The notes under the pieces were generated by a model. The model worked only from the letters and a program-made list of their open reading frames with translations. It was not told where the DNA came from and did not search any database. The position numbers and the translations under genes are program-made. This document shows, one piece after another, positions 1 through 11,892 of a stretch of DNA of 64,000 nucleotides; positions within the stretch are counted from its first letter, which is position 1; every line of letters starts with the position of its first letter. The DNA is from Parascedosporium putredinis (lineage: Eukaryota; Ascomycota; Sordariomycetes; Microascales; Microascaceae), in contig CASHTG010000003.1 of assembly GCA_949357655.1 (NCBI GenBank), forward strand, positions 1,054,001 through 1,118,000, read 5' to 3'.

Positions 1-1068
1 ACTTGAATCATAGATTGAATTGATACAAAATTCTCCGACTTCTCCGATGATCTATAGAAGATCGGTTACCGATGCAGTCCGATGGGCGTGACGGACAAAG
101 GGAGATAGCCAAAGCCGTTGAGTCAGTCTACGGGCGACGACAAGACGAAGCTACCTCTCCCTTCTTTCTTTCCAAGGCGCGCGCGATGAAAACGGCCCTT
201 GCTTGTCGGTGTTTGGAATTCCTTCAAATGCTCTCCAGAATCACCCCCTTTGGTCGTTGATTTCCCGCCAAGGTTGGTAGAAGTGTGAGAGCTCGTCGCT
301 AGGCGGCCTGACTCCAATGAGGCCCGGCCAGGTATGAGGATTCCTCCATCTTTACGACTTGGCTATATGCACTAACGCGTCAAGCTCACAGTCCATCGAT
401 TATGCCGGACCAGGACGATGGACCGAGCGATGGAGAACCCCTCCGAGGCTCATGAGCGCGGTGGAAGTTCGGATCAGGGTTATGCTATGTTGTTCGGGGT
501 GGCTGGCAACCCTCAAACCACCGCCTTTGACTCCTAGAGCCTCCTCACTCGTTGTTGTCTGTTCCTATCTTTGTGCTGTCTGCCCAGCGACATGGCACTG
601 ATCATGCCTTTCGAGACTATGCGATGGGGCATTATTTAACCACAATTTGGTTTAGTGGGAAAAAAGGGGGCTTAGGACTATCAATCCAATTTGAGCTTCC
701 TGATTGGCTGCGCAGATGGGGGAAAAGGGAATTCGCGCTACTGCGAGCACCAGAATCGTAAGACACTGCAACTTCTCCAACCTCGATCAAAGGCCATGCG
801 AGCGTGGGCCAAACGCGGAGACACCGGCTTGCGAAGCGCCCTCCCCCTCGTTTGACAACAGGCCATCGACGTACGGCTCCGAGCGATCCTGGACGGCGTC
901 CCGTCCACAGAGACCGAGCTCGTCCCGCCGTATGCCTACCCTCGCTAGTAGGGCGGCGGAGAAGCGAAGCCAAGGATTAGCTCGGGCCTGGAAAAAGGCG
1001 TCCCAGGGAGAATTATAGCCATATCAGCACTGCAAAGCGCAGAGGAAACGAAATCCCCCCTTACCCAT
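1..1068. other. Left-edge non-coding stretch, upstream of the first regulator gene
   Basis: I see no gene here. The open frames are short, overlap on both strands and show no family motif. The right part is presumably promoter and 5' UTR of the Zn2Cys6 gene that starts at 1069. Confidence 0.5.
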
Positions 1069-3236
1069 ATGGACGCCGCGGGCTTGGCATCCGGCTCGCA
1101 GCCACCGCCGCCTGCGCCGTGCGGAGGTGGTGGTGCAGGCCGTCCCCCAAGTCTACCAAAATAGTCGCCCGGCTCACCTGCGAGATGTGTCGCCAGCGCA
1201 AGACCAAGTGCGACAAGTTGAACCCCTGCACGAGTTGCCAGAGGTTAGGCATAGCGTGCGTTGCTGTCGAACGGCCCAGGCTCCCTCGAGGTCGGCATAG
1301 GGGTGCACAGGCGTCCGCACCCGCGCCCACCGCCGCACAGGCCGATGCCGGCGCCTCCTCGACAGTGGCGGGGGCGTCGCTCGTCCTACCCCTCCGCCCG
1401 TCGCGGACCGACAGCATATCGCCGGCCGCGACGAGTTTCACCGATAGTCTCGTGTTTACCGCGGAACCGGAGCTGCAAACACCGTCGCCCGACCCTCTGG
1501 AGGGTAGAGACTGGGCCAAGGTGCAGCTCGTGCAAATATTTTTGGACCGGATCGATCCCGTTTTCAAGGTTCTTCACCGTCCGTCCGTCAGCCTCCATCT
1601 TATACAAGGTAAGTCGTACCTGGATTACGAGCCTGGCCACCCGACCGTTGTCGCCCTCGACAGGGCCATATTTTATGCTGCGGCGTGCGCCATGGACGAG
1701 AGTGAGTGTGTGCCGGTGTTTGATATGGGGAAAAGGGCGGCCGTGGCTGGCCTTCGGGTAGCGATAGAGGCGGCCTTGGCTCGGGCTGGGCTTTTGTCTA
1801 CGGAAGATATCACCGTCTTGCAAGCCTTTGTCTTGTATCTGGTAGGGGACACCTTGACTAACGAATGATGCCGGCAGCAGAGCTTGCGAGGTTAGCTAAT
1901 TTCTCAAAATAGGTGGCGACGCGGACCTACGACCGTACGAGACAGGTCTGGACACTGATGAGTCTCGCCTATCGAATAGCCCAGGCGCTCGGCCTCCAGA
2001 TCGACCCGCCTCCGGGCCCCATGAAGCCCTTCGATATCGAGATGCGACGGCGCCTGCGCTACGCCATTGGGCTGCTCGACATGCAGACGTCCTTTGACAG
2101 ACTCACGCCCACCATTGTGCCCTTGCATTGATGCAAACCCCGTATCCGGCCAACGCCAACGACGCCAGCTTTAATCTTGACTCCCAAGGCAAACTACTGG
2201 ACGAAACGGGGCGCAGCTTCACCGACATGACCTTTGCCACCCTCGTGGCGAGGGCGCAGACCGTCGTGCGGCAGATCAACATGACCACGCAGGATGGCGG
2301 CGCCTACGGGGGCCTCTTCCAGCTCCACAGGGGCTACGTGCGCGACTTCCGCGACGCCGCCATCATCCTCCTCCGGCACTGCCGCCCGGACGACGACCCG
2401 TTCCACTGGTACGTCGTACAAGTGACCGAGTGGATCATTGCCCAGTTCCACGTCGCCGTCGAGCGGCCCCTGCGCCGGCTCCCCAACTACGACCCGCCGC
2501 GGCCCGATTTTAGCCTGCTGCAAGTCTGCGCCGAGATACTGCAGCGGTCGCAGAACATCATTGGGGATTCCAACGTCCGCTTCTGGAACTGGTCCGAATC
2601 CGTCTTCAACCCTTGGCACGCGCTCGCCGTGGCGCTCGCGGAGCTCTGCACGTGCCCCGATCCCGTCATCGTGGAGAGCTACTGGGATCTGGTGGAGAGA
2701 GCGTACGCGCACTCGGCGGACCTGATGGAGAGGTCGCGCAGCGAGGTGTCCTGGGGCCCGATGGAGAAGCTGATGAAGAAAGCGCGGGCGCATCGAAATA
2801 GCCTCTTGCAAGCTCACGGGGTTTAGCCGGGCCGGTAGGAGCGCCGCTGTCTTCCACATCGGCGCATCCTCCTTCTGTGGGACCGAAGATGTCTCATGCC
2901 CTACACGAGCACCTGGAAGACCAGAGAAAGGAACTTGAGGATGCGTCCCGTGCCGGCATACTGCCCGCCTTATCCTTCCTTCGGGACCTGACGGCGGAGG
3001 AGACGGCGCCGTCGATTACTGTCACTACGCACTCGCCGCTCTTGACTTTTCAACATACCTTGGGGCCGGAGACGTATGGGCTGGGAGGTGGTGTTTCGGA
3101 CGTAGCGAGTGGCGTGGGTGGCGTAAGCGGTGTGGGAGTCTCCGGCGCGGATGTTAGCGTGGAGTGGGCAACCTGGGATAGTTTCTTGAATGATCTACAT
3201 GTCCATGAGCAGACTTGGCCTTCTAATTGGACATAG
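1069..3236 (+). CDS. Zn(II)2Cys6 fungal transcription factor with a fungal-specific TF domain
   Basis: This is a nuclear DNA-binding regulator. The binuclear zinc cluster lies at about residues 38-64 with spacing CX2CX6CX5CX2CX6C (CEMCRQRKTKCDKLNPCTSC followed by the sixth Cys). A middle-homology region follows; the stretch VWTLMSLAYRIAQALGLQID is typical of the fungal_trans domain. One intron is visible at 1842-1912 (GTAGGG...AATAG), joining FVLYL to VATRTYD. The frame is broken three times: at the C5 run 1144-1148 just before the zinc cluster, at CCC 2120-2122, and at GGGGTTT 2818-2824. One added base at each gives an uninterrupted protein of about 699 residues starting at the ATG at 1069. 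The C-terminal part is Gly/Ser/Val-rich. The target pathway cannot be read from the sequence, and no adjacent gene suggests one. Confidence 0.85.
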
Positions 3237-6200
3237 CTTGGGGGCGAGGGAATGTTTGGTCTTTGTATTTTGAGCGTGCTCTAGGGGTTTGCGTCGACGG
3301 ACTTGTCGATTAATCTAAGCTGGGTTATACACCTTGCTTCTTTTCTCAACACTCTCCTCTCTCGCCTAGATCATGCTCCAGTTCCTACGAGGGCGGGCCC
3401 GCGCTTCTCCTGTTGTGTGACCACTCTGTTATTTTCTCCTTACATCCCGTTCCCACTGTTCCCCCTCGGTTTCATCGACCTTGGGCTCTAGGGAAGAATA
3501 GGCTCATCGGGAACCAAGCCAGTGGGTATAGGCGATGGTGCTATCGAGGTAGGGGTACAACGACGGTGATCGTGATAAAGGATGCTGGCGGTGGTTCGGC
3601 GGGCTGGGCTCCTCCATCCGATTCCGCCATACTGTTGGGTCGGCATAGTGCCCAGTCCGGGCCAGCCCATGGTGCGCTATCATCCCGGGGTGTTAACTCG
3701 TATCAGCAATGGTTTATGCCGCAAGGTTTGGACAAGCCGTCACTTACAAGCTGATATTCCAGCAATGAGAATCCTCAGGACACGCCTGCCCGGTGTTCCA
3801 TGGGCCATCACCTATTCATCAAGGTTATTATGTTGCTTCGCACGCATTCTTCTAGAGGAGAGACGTACAAGGGATGAAATAGGGAAGATCAAAGGGGTAC
3901 TGGGCATGAACAAAGGTCACCATGACGCTGATGGCGACAAGCCTAGAGTATATCTTGTTATACATGATGGAATATCGGTGGCAAGTTTGTGGTGCTTGTG
4001 TGTAGCTTGGAAGTTGGAAGTCTCCAAGGAATGGTTCTCGTCAGGGCGATTGCAGATTATAAGGTCTAGCTAGGGAAATTCTAGACGAGAAGAGGCGCTT
4101 CCACTGCAACAGGGGAATTGGTCCTAGGCATTCTCTTATACGCTGATCCCGCCATTCCAAGGCGGCCACAGGTCTGGAGCCATTGATCCAAGTATAGAGC
4201 TATAATGAAACTGTCGTTGTGAGATATAAGCGAATCACTCCCTCGCCTTTGCATGCTCGCCATACCTACAAGCACAACATTTGACACACCGACAACCGTC
4301 GGATCGCCATTGGCGGAGAAGCTTGATACTCTTCAACTCTGAACGCGGCGTGTCGAGAAACGGATGTCGCTCTCGGCCACTCGGAGGCTGCCCTCGGGAT
4401 GAGCGCGCCTCATGGTGTTGGGCTGTTAATATGGAATAACCCGTCGGCGAATTGTTTGAGCGGGCTGGGATCAAAACACCCGAAGACCCGGAGCCGTGGG
4501 CCAGCGCCTTTTTCAAAATGGGTGGCACGGTTCCAAACAGCCCACTTCACCAATCACTCTCGCTACCGATAAAGTTGGTCGGCCTCGAGTGTCAATCGCC
4601 GCTTGAATGACGGCCGGGATAGGGACAGGATCGCAACAGGGCTACGGTGTTGGTGGAGGTGCCCGGTAGATTTGCGCACGTCGGATCTTGAGGCAGGGGT
4701 GTCCTTGTCTTGTGAGGGATTTGGGAAGCTATTTTTGATCTTTTTGCGATGACTTGCGATAATCTTCGTGAGGCTCAAAACTCTTATATCGAAAGGCTCA
4801 AATATACATGGGGTGTGAGGGCTTAAATACAGGAGGCTAGGCTTCTCAGAATGAGGAAGTCTCAAGCCATCCCTTTTCACTCAAGTTTATCGAGTATTAT
4901 CGTTATCGAGATATCCGGCCGGACAGGGCATGTCAACCTACTGCTGAAACCAATATGCAGTTGAAATAACCGAAAATCTTGCTTCGGCGTGAAATCATGG
5001 CTCGCCCTCCTCGCCGAGTCCTGTTTCTCGATCTAGGAGCTAGGAAAGCAGGATAATGATATCCAAGTAGAAAGGATTGCTCGAATGGACTGAACAGAAT
5101 TCCGAATTATCACAATCGCGAGCGGGACCAGTCCGCACAGCGCGGCCTGTGGCGTGGTGGCCATGATAGCCTAAACTCGGCCGCGATGTCGAGCACACCA
5201 CTAAGCCGCCGAGGAACCAGTCACCACGGCTGGCTAACCGGAAACTGGTGCTAAAAATTGCATACGTCAACGGCAGTTGGATACATGAGCTCAGCGGTTC
5301 GCCATTCCAGATATGCCGGGACTGTGTTTGGTAACGGTGATGAACGCCGAGCGTCCGGTGGACCGGTGCAGCTCACCGACGGTGTTATGATGGTAAACAG
5401 GGTCTGACCTCGCTACATAGACGACGATGGATGGGAAATAGATTTAGGTATAGCTCATATAGGGAAGGGCCAAGTCACTTTGAGAGTTATCTAGGGACTT
5501 CTATTCCATCTACTAAGACACGTCTAGGAAGCAGAATGGAGACGATACTCAATGAACATGGATCAATTGGGCTTCTCGAGGCTTGTTGCCCAATCAACAA
5601 CAGAGTATTTTAGAGTGTAATATAAGCCAGTTCTTATATAACTGTTGACGGTCTTTTCCATCCTTCCTAACAACACGTGTATTGTACTGGAAAGTAACAT
5701 CCATCGGTTATCAGGGAACCGGTCTACCCCAGCTACGAGGTCGTATACCCTTTAGTAAAGCATAGACTAGTGGAAGAGAGATCGTTAGATGCCATGACCT
5801 AGGCATATGACAGTATATTCAAACCTATTTGAAACCATTGGACGGATCCGAGGTGCTGTGCTTTGTCCCGTGTCAGATAAGTTTTGGGGCGGAGTTCCAC
5901 GATACTTGGACTCGGACCAGCACCGATCCTCTGCCGGCGCGAGTTTCCCGTGGCTGACTTTACAAGGTTTCAACTTTCATGCCTGACTCGTGTATCCCTT
6001 ATAGCCGTGATACCTTATCAAAAGACGAATCAGACGATCCCTCTTAACGAGGCGAGGACTCGCTCTACACGGACCTTCTCGCCGTTGTTGCTGCTGATAA
6101 TATCTGGCTCTAGCCGCAGTCTACCTATTCACGACGATGGGTAGAGGTCATGTATCATCGGCGGACTGTGCGCAAGTTGCATTTAAAGTCAATGAAGGAG

Positions 6201-7603
6201 ACGAATCCTACCCTATCTCCGTTTCTTTCGTGCGAACCCGACCAAGCAGTGACCAGTGTGATGGCACGCCAGGGTCGACTTTGGGGTCGGAAACCATGGC
6301 ACCGAAGCCCTGATTTGAGTTAGTAGGCATTGACAGCTCTTAGCGGGAAGTGCGGATGCCGTCACAGTTAGCCGACGAGAAACGAGATTTTACTGTCAAG
6401 CGGCATGGATCCAGCTCTCGAATGACACTTTGAGAGGGGCTTCCCCGAACTACCGCCATTCGCAGTGGAGCCTCAACGTTGGCGAGCGACTCGCGGGTCC
6501 TCGCCTGACGGTCTCTTCAGCTCACCCAATCCAGTGCTCCACTCACTTCTCTCGCGGCAAGCTGCACAAAGGGCAGTGCATGATCGTTGGTGGAATGTAG
6601 AACGTCCGGTGTCCGGGAGCCTCTTTATAGTGGATGTGGCAGGGCGGTAGCATGGGCAGCGGCGCATTCGCGTAAGGCTCCATGCGCGGCACCGTCCACA
6701 TAAACTACGTTTAATTCAGTTGACCTGCAGACAGGTAGGGATCTACGCTAGACGAAGAAAGGGAAAGAGAGAAAAGAGGGAAAGAAAAAAACTCACCCAG
6801 TTTTGTTCATGCATGCGATGAAATGTCACGCTGCTACACATTTGGGAGGGCGTGCACGGCAAAAGGAAAGCCATGTGCTGGACGTCCCGCGTCGACATGG
6901 CGGCTTGCAGATGAGGAATCTGAAACTCTCTTCTTGCTCTGGGTCGAACTTGGGGAAGTATGCAGAGACTGGACGGGGATGAATTTCCCCTATCACATCG
7001 TGGGGCGAAGACTGGAAATTCTCCGATGAGGCGCGCTTTGGTTGGGGTCGGGGTGCCTTGGCGAGAACTCGGCCGAGGCACGCTTAAAGTTTGTCTTGGG
7101 ATCAAGCGATCCATACAAAGGATGCATCTTCACGAAAAATATTGAGGGGTGACTACATGTAATTTTGGACATTGATACAAAAGTGACGTCTAGGCTTTGG
7201 ATTTTCTGGGGTTTGCATGCAGCAAAACAGGCACAGGCACGAAGGAGCGCAGCTGGGTGTTGCCGAAAGGAGTAACCCTTGCTTGCCCAAGGAAACAGGA
7301 ACAGGGAGACCAGCTAGATATCAACGCCACACACCTCGTATTAAGAAACCCCGCTACAGGGTGTCTTGTCCTATCATCCGCGGGGAAGCGGGGACTGGGG
7401 CCAAGAAGAAGAAGACTAAATACATAAAAAGTTTTTATGGGTGAAAAGATATACAAAAAGAATTCGTGCGTTTAGAGAGCACTTTGCCACGCCCCGATGC
7501 TCGCAAGCTTTGACAAAAGCTGCGCAACCTGCGAGTCAATGAGGGCACCAAGAGCGGCGCCAAGGGAGTGGCACGCAGGACATCCATCTCATGGAAGATA
7601 GAA
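3237..7603. other. 4.4 kb gene-free stretch
   Basis: No coding region with family features is visible on either strand; open frames are short and mutually overlapping. The base composition is mixed and less GC-rich than the flanking exons, with AT-rich patches (for example 5580-5700). This could be ordinary intergenic DNA or an old, decayed transposon, but I found no terminal repeats or recognisable transposase or reverse-transcriptase motif. The last 150 bases are probably 3' UTR of the pectate lyase. Confidence 0.45.
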
Positions 7604-8473
7604 TTAACCAGAGCAGACACCAGCCTTCTTGGGCTCGCAGCCACCGGCGCATCCAGTGTACATCTGGCAGCGAGTCTTGGCGTCGGTGCAGACGTTCTTG
7701 AGGGTAGCAGTGTCGCCGTAGTTGGAGTTGATGCCGACGAGCTCGCCGCCGTTCTTGGTGGTGGTGCCCTCGACGTAGACGTTGCGCTTGCACTGCTTGC
7801 TGCACTGTTATGAGGGGGATGGTTAGCAAACCGGAAACCTGGATAGGTATTTTCAGGGGACGTGCGTGGAAGACTTACGTTTCCGCACGAGCGGTAGAGC
7901 TTGCCGTAGTCCTCGGCGTAGAAGTTGATAATCTGTGAGAGGGTAGACACGGTTAGTCGAAAGAATAAGAGGATTGTAGCGACTTGTGTATCCACAAGGT
8001 AGAACTCACGTTGACGGTACCGCAACCGTTGTGCTGGACGACCTTGTCCGAGGCGTGGTAAGCACCACCGCCAATGATCCAGGTGTGGTCGCCGGCGGCA
8101 TCGTTCTTCACGGTGATGGCATCCTCGCAGACATCCTCGAACCAGACGAACTCGAGCGTGCAGGCACCATCGCAGTGGACACCCTCGGCCTGGTTCTTGC
8201 CAATGATGACGTTCTTGAGGGTGGCGCCCTTGCGGAGGAGGAAGACGGCATCAGCGTCGCCGCCCTCGGCCTGCTCGTTGCAAGCGCCGGAGCCGCGGTC
8301 GTAGCGGGCCCAGGCACCGTCAAAGGTCTGGCCGGCCTTGACCTCGATGACCTTGCTATTGGTGATGGTCTTGGTCGCCTTGGGGACGCCGCCGGTGTAG
8401 CCGAGGCAGGCGAGGGTGGTGGGCAGCGTGATGAGAGCTGCGCGAGGCAGACCTTGAGCATGGAAGTGCGCAT
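7604..8473 (-). CDS. Secreted pectate lyase, polysaccharide lyase family 3
   Basis: The enzyme cleaves de-esterified pectin (polygalacturonate) by beta-elimination, outside the cell. Three exons are clear: 8010-8473, 7879-7932 and 7604-7804, separated by introns 7933-8009 and 7805-7878 with GTGAGT and GTAAGT donors. The protein has an N-terminal signal peptide (MRTSMLKVCL and following hydrophobic residues). Family-3 blocks follow: an Asp/Glu-rich core around VHCDGACTLEFVWFEDVCED, the WIIGGGAYHASDKVVQHNGCG block, and a Cys-rich C-terminus (CQMYTGCAGGCEPKKAG). One base is missing near 8440-8445, directly after the start of the signal peptide. With it restored the coding length is 720 nt, about 239 residues, usual for PL3. 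A TATA-like element lies about 155 bases upstream. Confidence 0.9.
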
Positions 8474-8629
8474 GATGACGGGCGGGGGAAGTTTTGCGTT
8501 GGGCAGGAAGGAGATCAAGTAGGTGGGCTTGAAGAAGGTCAAAGAGGGGCAACAGAACAAGTTGATGTACGTTGGAAGACTGTTGGTGAGAGGAAGGGAT
8601 AGGGGACCACCAACGACCGCGATTGTCCC

Positions 8630-8642
8630 TTTATATATATTT
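8630..8642 (-). promoter_or_regulatory. TATA-like element of the pectate lyase gene
   Basis: On the minus strand this reads as an AAATATATATAAA element, about 157 bases upstream of the ATG at 8473. Position and sequence fit a core promoter; the call is inference from sequence only. Confidence 0.5.
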
Positions 8643-11600
8643 TTCGTTTGATGATATTGATGGTTTCTATGATCTTCGAAGAATACACCCTTCTCCGTCA
8701 TGCTTGGAAGGTTGAACCCTGTCAAGAGACATCATTGGTGGACAATCATACGAACACAGTCCATTATCAGATGGACGGGGTTGATCGAAGGGGGCCCCGT
8801 CCAGACCCGAGGAGAAGGGTGGTCAATCTGGGTCTTGGAGTCCCGGGCAGTGCACGACCGGGTTCATGTAGGGAGGACAAGGGGGTGGGAGGGGAGAGCG
8901 CTGAAGTGGAGCCCTACGGGAGTGCTAGGGTCCGCTTTCAACAGGCGTATCCGCATCCCGTTTAGACTCTTGCCTGTCGCCAGAGTAGAGGTGTTGGCCG
9001 GTCGAGGTATTAGCGGCGACCTGTCACGGCAGTGGCCTCTTTGGTTCAGCTAGCTGGCTGGGCCCCTTGGGAGAAGGGCTCGTACAGGATGCCGGGGCCG
9101 TGGTCGCCGCTTTCACGATCACTAAACCGAACGGAGAAAGAGGGCCGACACTCAGACGGCGGGCCTGGAAACTTGCGCTCATTTGGAGCCTTGAGATGAA
9201 AAGGTGGAAAGAAAATGGTTTGCTATCTTTACACTATTATCAATGGAAGTAGTGCCCGTTCATCCCGTCTGCTAGGAGAGTGAAGTGGAGGTAAGACCTA
9301 GAGGTGGGCCTTTGAGACGATTAAGGTCAGTTCATCAAGCAGTTATGAGTGGATGTTTTCTTTTTCTTTTTCTTTTTTCCCGCCAGCTCCGTATTTCTTG
9401 AGGCTTATCTATTTCCTTTCCTTTCTTTTTCTTTTTTTCCTCCTTTGGCGGATAGAAGCGTCTTGAGTGAAACGGCTCCAGGTCGAAACAGCGTGAGCTG
9501 TAAAATTCAAGGGTGCTGAAGGATCACCTGAGGGGCATGGATCCGTGGGTTCTATTCGTTCGGTGTGCCTTCCCGCCGCCGGGATTCGAGCTAGAATGCT
9601 AGTGAATGCTTGCTTGCTCCCCTTCGTTCGATCGCTCGATCGAGTCCCGGAGGGGCGTCGGAGGGGCGGAGCGAGGTGGCAGGCTTCAAAATCTTTCCTA
9701 TCCTCCGTATCCTCCGGATGCCCCGGTTTGCAGCAGGTGGATCATGTATACGTGAGGCCCTCATTTTTCATCCGCAAAGAAGTTAGGAGATGAGGGTGCG
9801 AAAGCCAAGCAAGCGAAGCTGGGGTGCATACGAGGTGCGATAGAGCTAACAAGCGGCTGCTTCTCACTCGTGGGTTGTTGGGAGCTGCAGCCGAGTAGCT
9901 TCCTCTCTCCGAGGTCCCACTCTCGGTGCCTCGTTCTGGTTTGACGGATTCGGATTTTACGTATGAAGTAGCTGCTGCCTTCCGTAGGGCATCGCATGGT
10001 TGAAGCATGGTATGCGTGCCTGACTCCGTATCGAATAAAGCAAGACTACTGGGATGAGTCGTGCACATGCTTCTTCATTCCATTGCCACATTTTTCCTCT
10101 TTGTCTTGATTAACACTTGAGTGATGAGAGGGGAGAGCAGTCCCCGCAACCGCCCCATGCTTTCGGCATAGCTCGCAATTCTATGTGCTCATGTCCGGCC
10201 GGTGGACCTCTATTGGAACGCATACCACGGGGTGGGGACGGAGGAAGGTCTCTCAGTGGGTTTGGGAGGAGATGAAAGAGGAGGTGCTGCCGTTACATTG
10301 TGCTACCCTACGCGGACTAGTTCTGCTGGCCATGGCTGGCGCGCCGGGCGGATTTTCCACCTTTGTCCAGGAGTGGCCCATGCCCGTCAAGCAAGTCGAC
10401 GAGCGGTGATGTCAACAAGACACTGGTGTGTCCAGTGCCCACTTTTCGCACGAGGGGGACAGGGACAGGGGGAGGACATGAGAAGGACATGAGGTGAGGA
10501 GGGCCAGAACAGAAGGTGTAGTGGTGTATTTTACACTAACGCAAGGGGGCGAAGCCACGAAGGGGGTTCAAGTTTCACCAAAATCTGGGCGCATTGTGCT
10601 TGTGGAGCCTACTTGATTCTTTTTTCTTTTCTTATTTTTTTCTTCTTTACTTCCAGTCCCTTTTCCGCGCGCTTTTTTTTCTTTCTGTTGCTGGGCACTG
10701 CGCTACAGTTGCTTTGCCTCTTCGGGCCTTTCGCCTGCTTCGGGTGGACCGATGCGAGGGTGGCCAGCCATACTGGAGATGGCGGCACATGGATGATCGG
10801 TCAGGGCGACTCGGATTCGGGCCTTCACTCCGCTTGATGGTATGCCTCCGCGTCTCGTGATGCGCCAGATGTGCGATTGGAGATGTCATCGAGAAAAAGA
10901 AATGGAAGGGGTAGACGCAGATTGAGGCTAGCGCAGGACAGGATATGTTTTGCAGTGCGGGGAGAGAGAACAAGTAAAGTCTATTGGCATCACCTATTCC
11001 AAATTCACGAAATAAATCGATAGACGAGAGAACAACATACAAGATTAGAGTGAAAGGGTTTACAAGATGGCAAAATAAAACTGAGCGCATGAATTGGCGT
11101 TTTTGGTGCATTTTCACCAGCACAGCGTACACCCCGCAACCGCCATGGCAACTTTCGCTACGACGTAGGGCGTGCGGGGGGAGAGCTGACGGCCAAGTCA
11201 AAATACCGGGACCGGATTATCCAATGCTCCCCTAGGCAGCCTTTCGGTAGCATCCAGGTTGACTTGACAGGATCTGGGGAAGCAAGCCACCGCAACAAAC
11301 GAACTGTCACGGCTAGAGAGCCGAGGCGGGCTGCTCTCCAAGTCCCGGCGGAGAGTCCGAGACGTGCTGGGGAAAGGGGAAGAAAATCATCACGGAGAGG
11401 GCAAAGATGGCGCCCTTGCGCAGACTGGGCGACGCGGCCTCGAAGCTTATTGGATTTGTGAGAATATGGGGTTCGGCATTACTGTGGGATAGTGAGCGTG
11501 GAATAAGGCCGAGCGCCGGTTCCTATGTCGCGACTGCAACGTGCTTAGAGGCATTTCTGGAAGGATTCCAAGCTTTTGTGCTCGGGCAGATGCCAGCGCT

Positions 11601-11783
11601 GCCGACATAGGACCCTGGCTCATCCGGGGAGGGGGAGCGGTCGATCTGAGCTAAAAAGGAAATTCGAGATTATGGCGAGTTCGCCTTTTTGGCTCGTGAT
11701 TCTAGGCGTTTTGATTTGAGGCCTTTGCTTTTGTGGTTTGGGTATAAGGCGGTGCGTGTGTGTGGCGACTTTTGATACCCAAG

Positions 11784-11790
11784 GATATAA
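11784..11790 (+). promoter_or_regulatory. TATA-like element of the alpha-amylase gene
   Basis: A GATATAA element lies about 105 bases upstream of the amylase ATG at 11893, a plausible core promoter position. A second GGTATAAGG lies about 45 bases further upstream. Confidence 0.4.
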
Positions 11791-11892
11791 GACTCGACCA
11801 CCCCGGAAACATCCCCGGTGAAGAGAAACGAAATAAAGCAGAAGAGGACAACGGACAATTGCCATCGAACCCGACCAGACGCGCACCGCATC

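Larger units (their letters stand above)
8474..11892. other. Divergent intergenic region between pectate lyase and alpha-amylase
   Basis: This 3.4 kb stretch separates two divergently transcribed secreted-hydrolase genes. It contains polypyrimidine tracts around 9357-9440 and 10618-10690, of the kind often found in fungal promoters, and TATA-like elements close to each gene. The longest open frames (for example on the minus strand at 10647-11201) have no motif and are probably chance. Confidence 0.5.

Noticed and set aside
5400..5660. A solo LTR in the AT-rich patch
   Set aside because: No TG...CA ends, target duplication or primer-binding site could be identified.
10647..11201. A minus-strand gene of about 184 codons
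   Set aside because: No motif, low-complexity composition, overlapped by frames on the other strand, and located in a promoter-like region.
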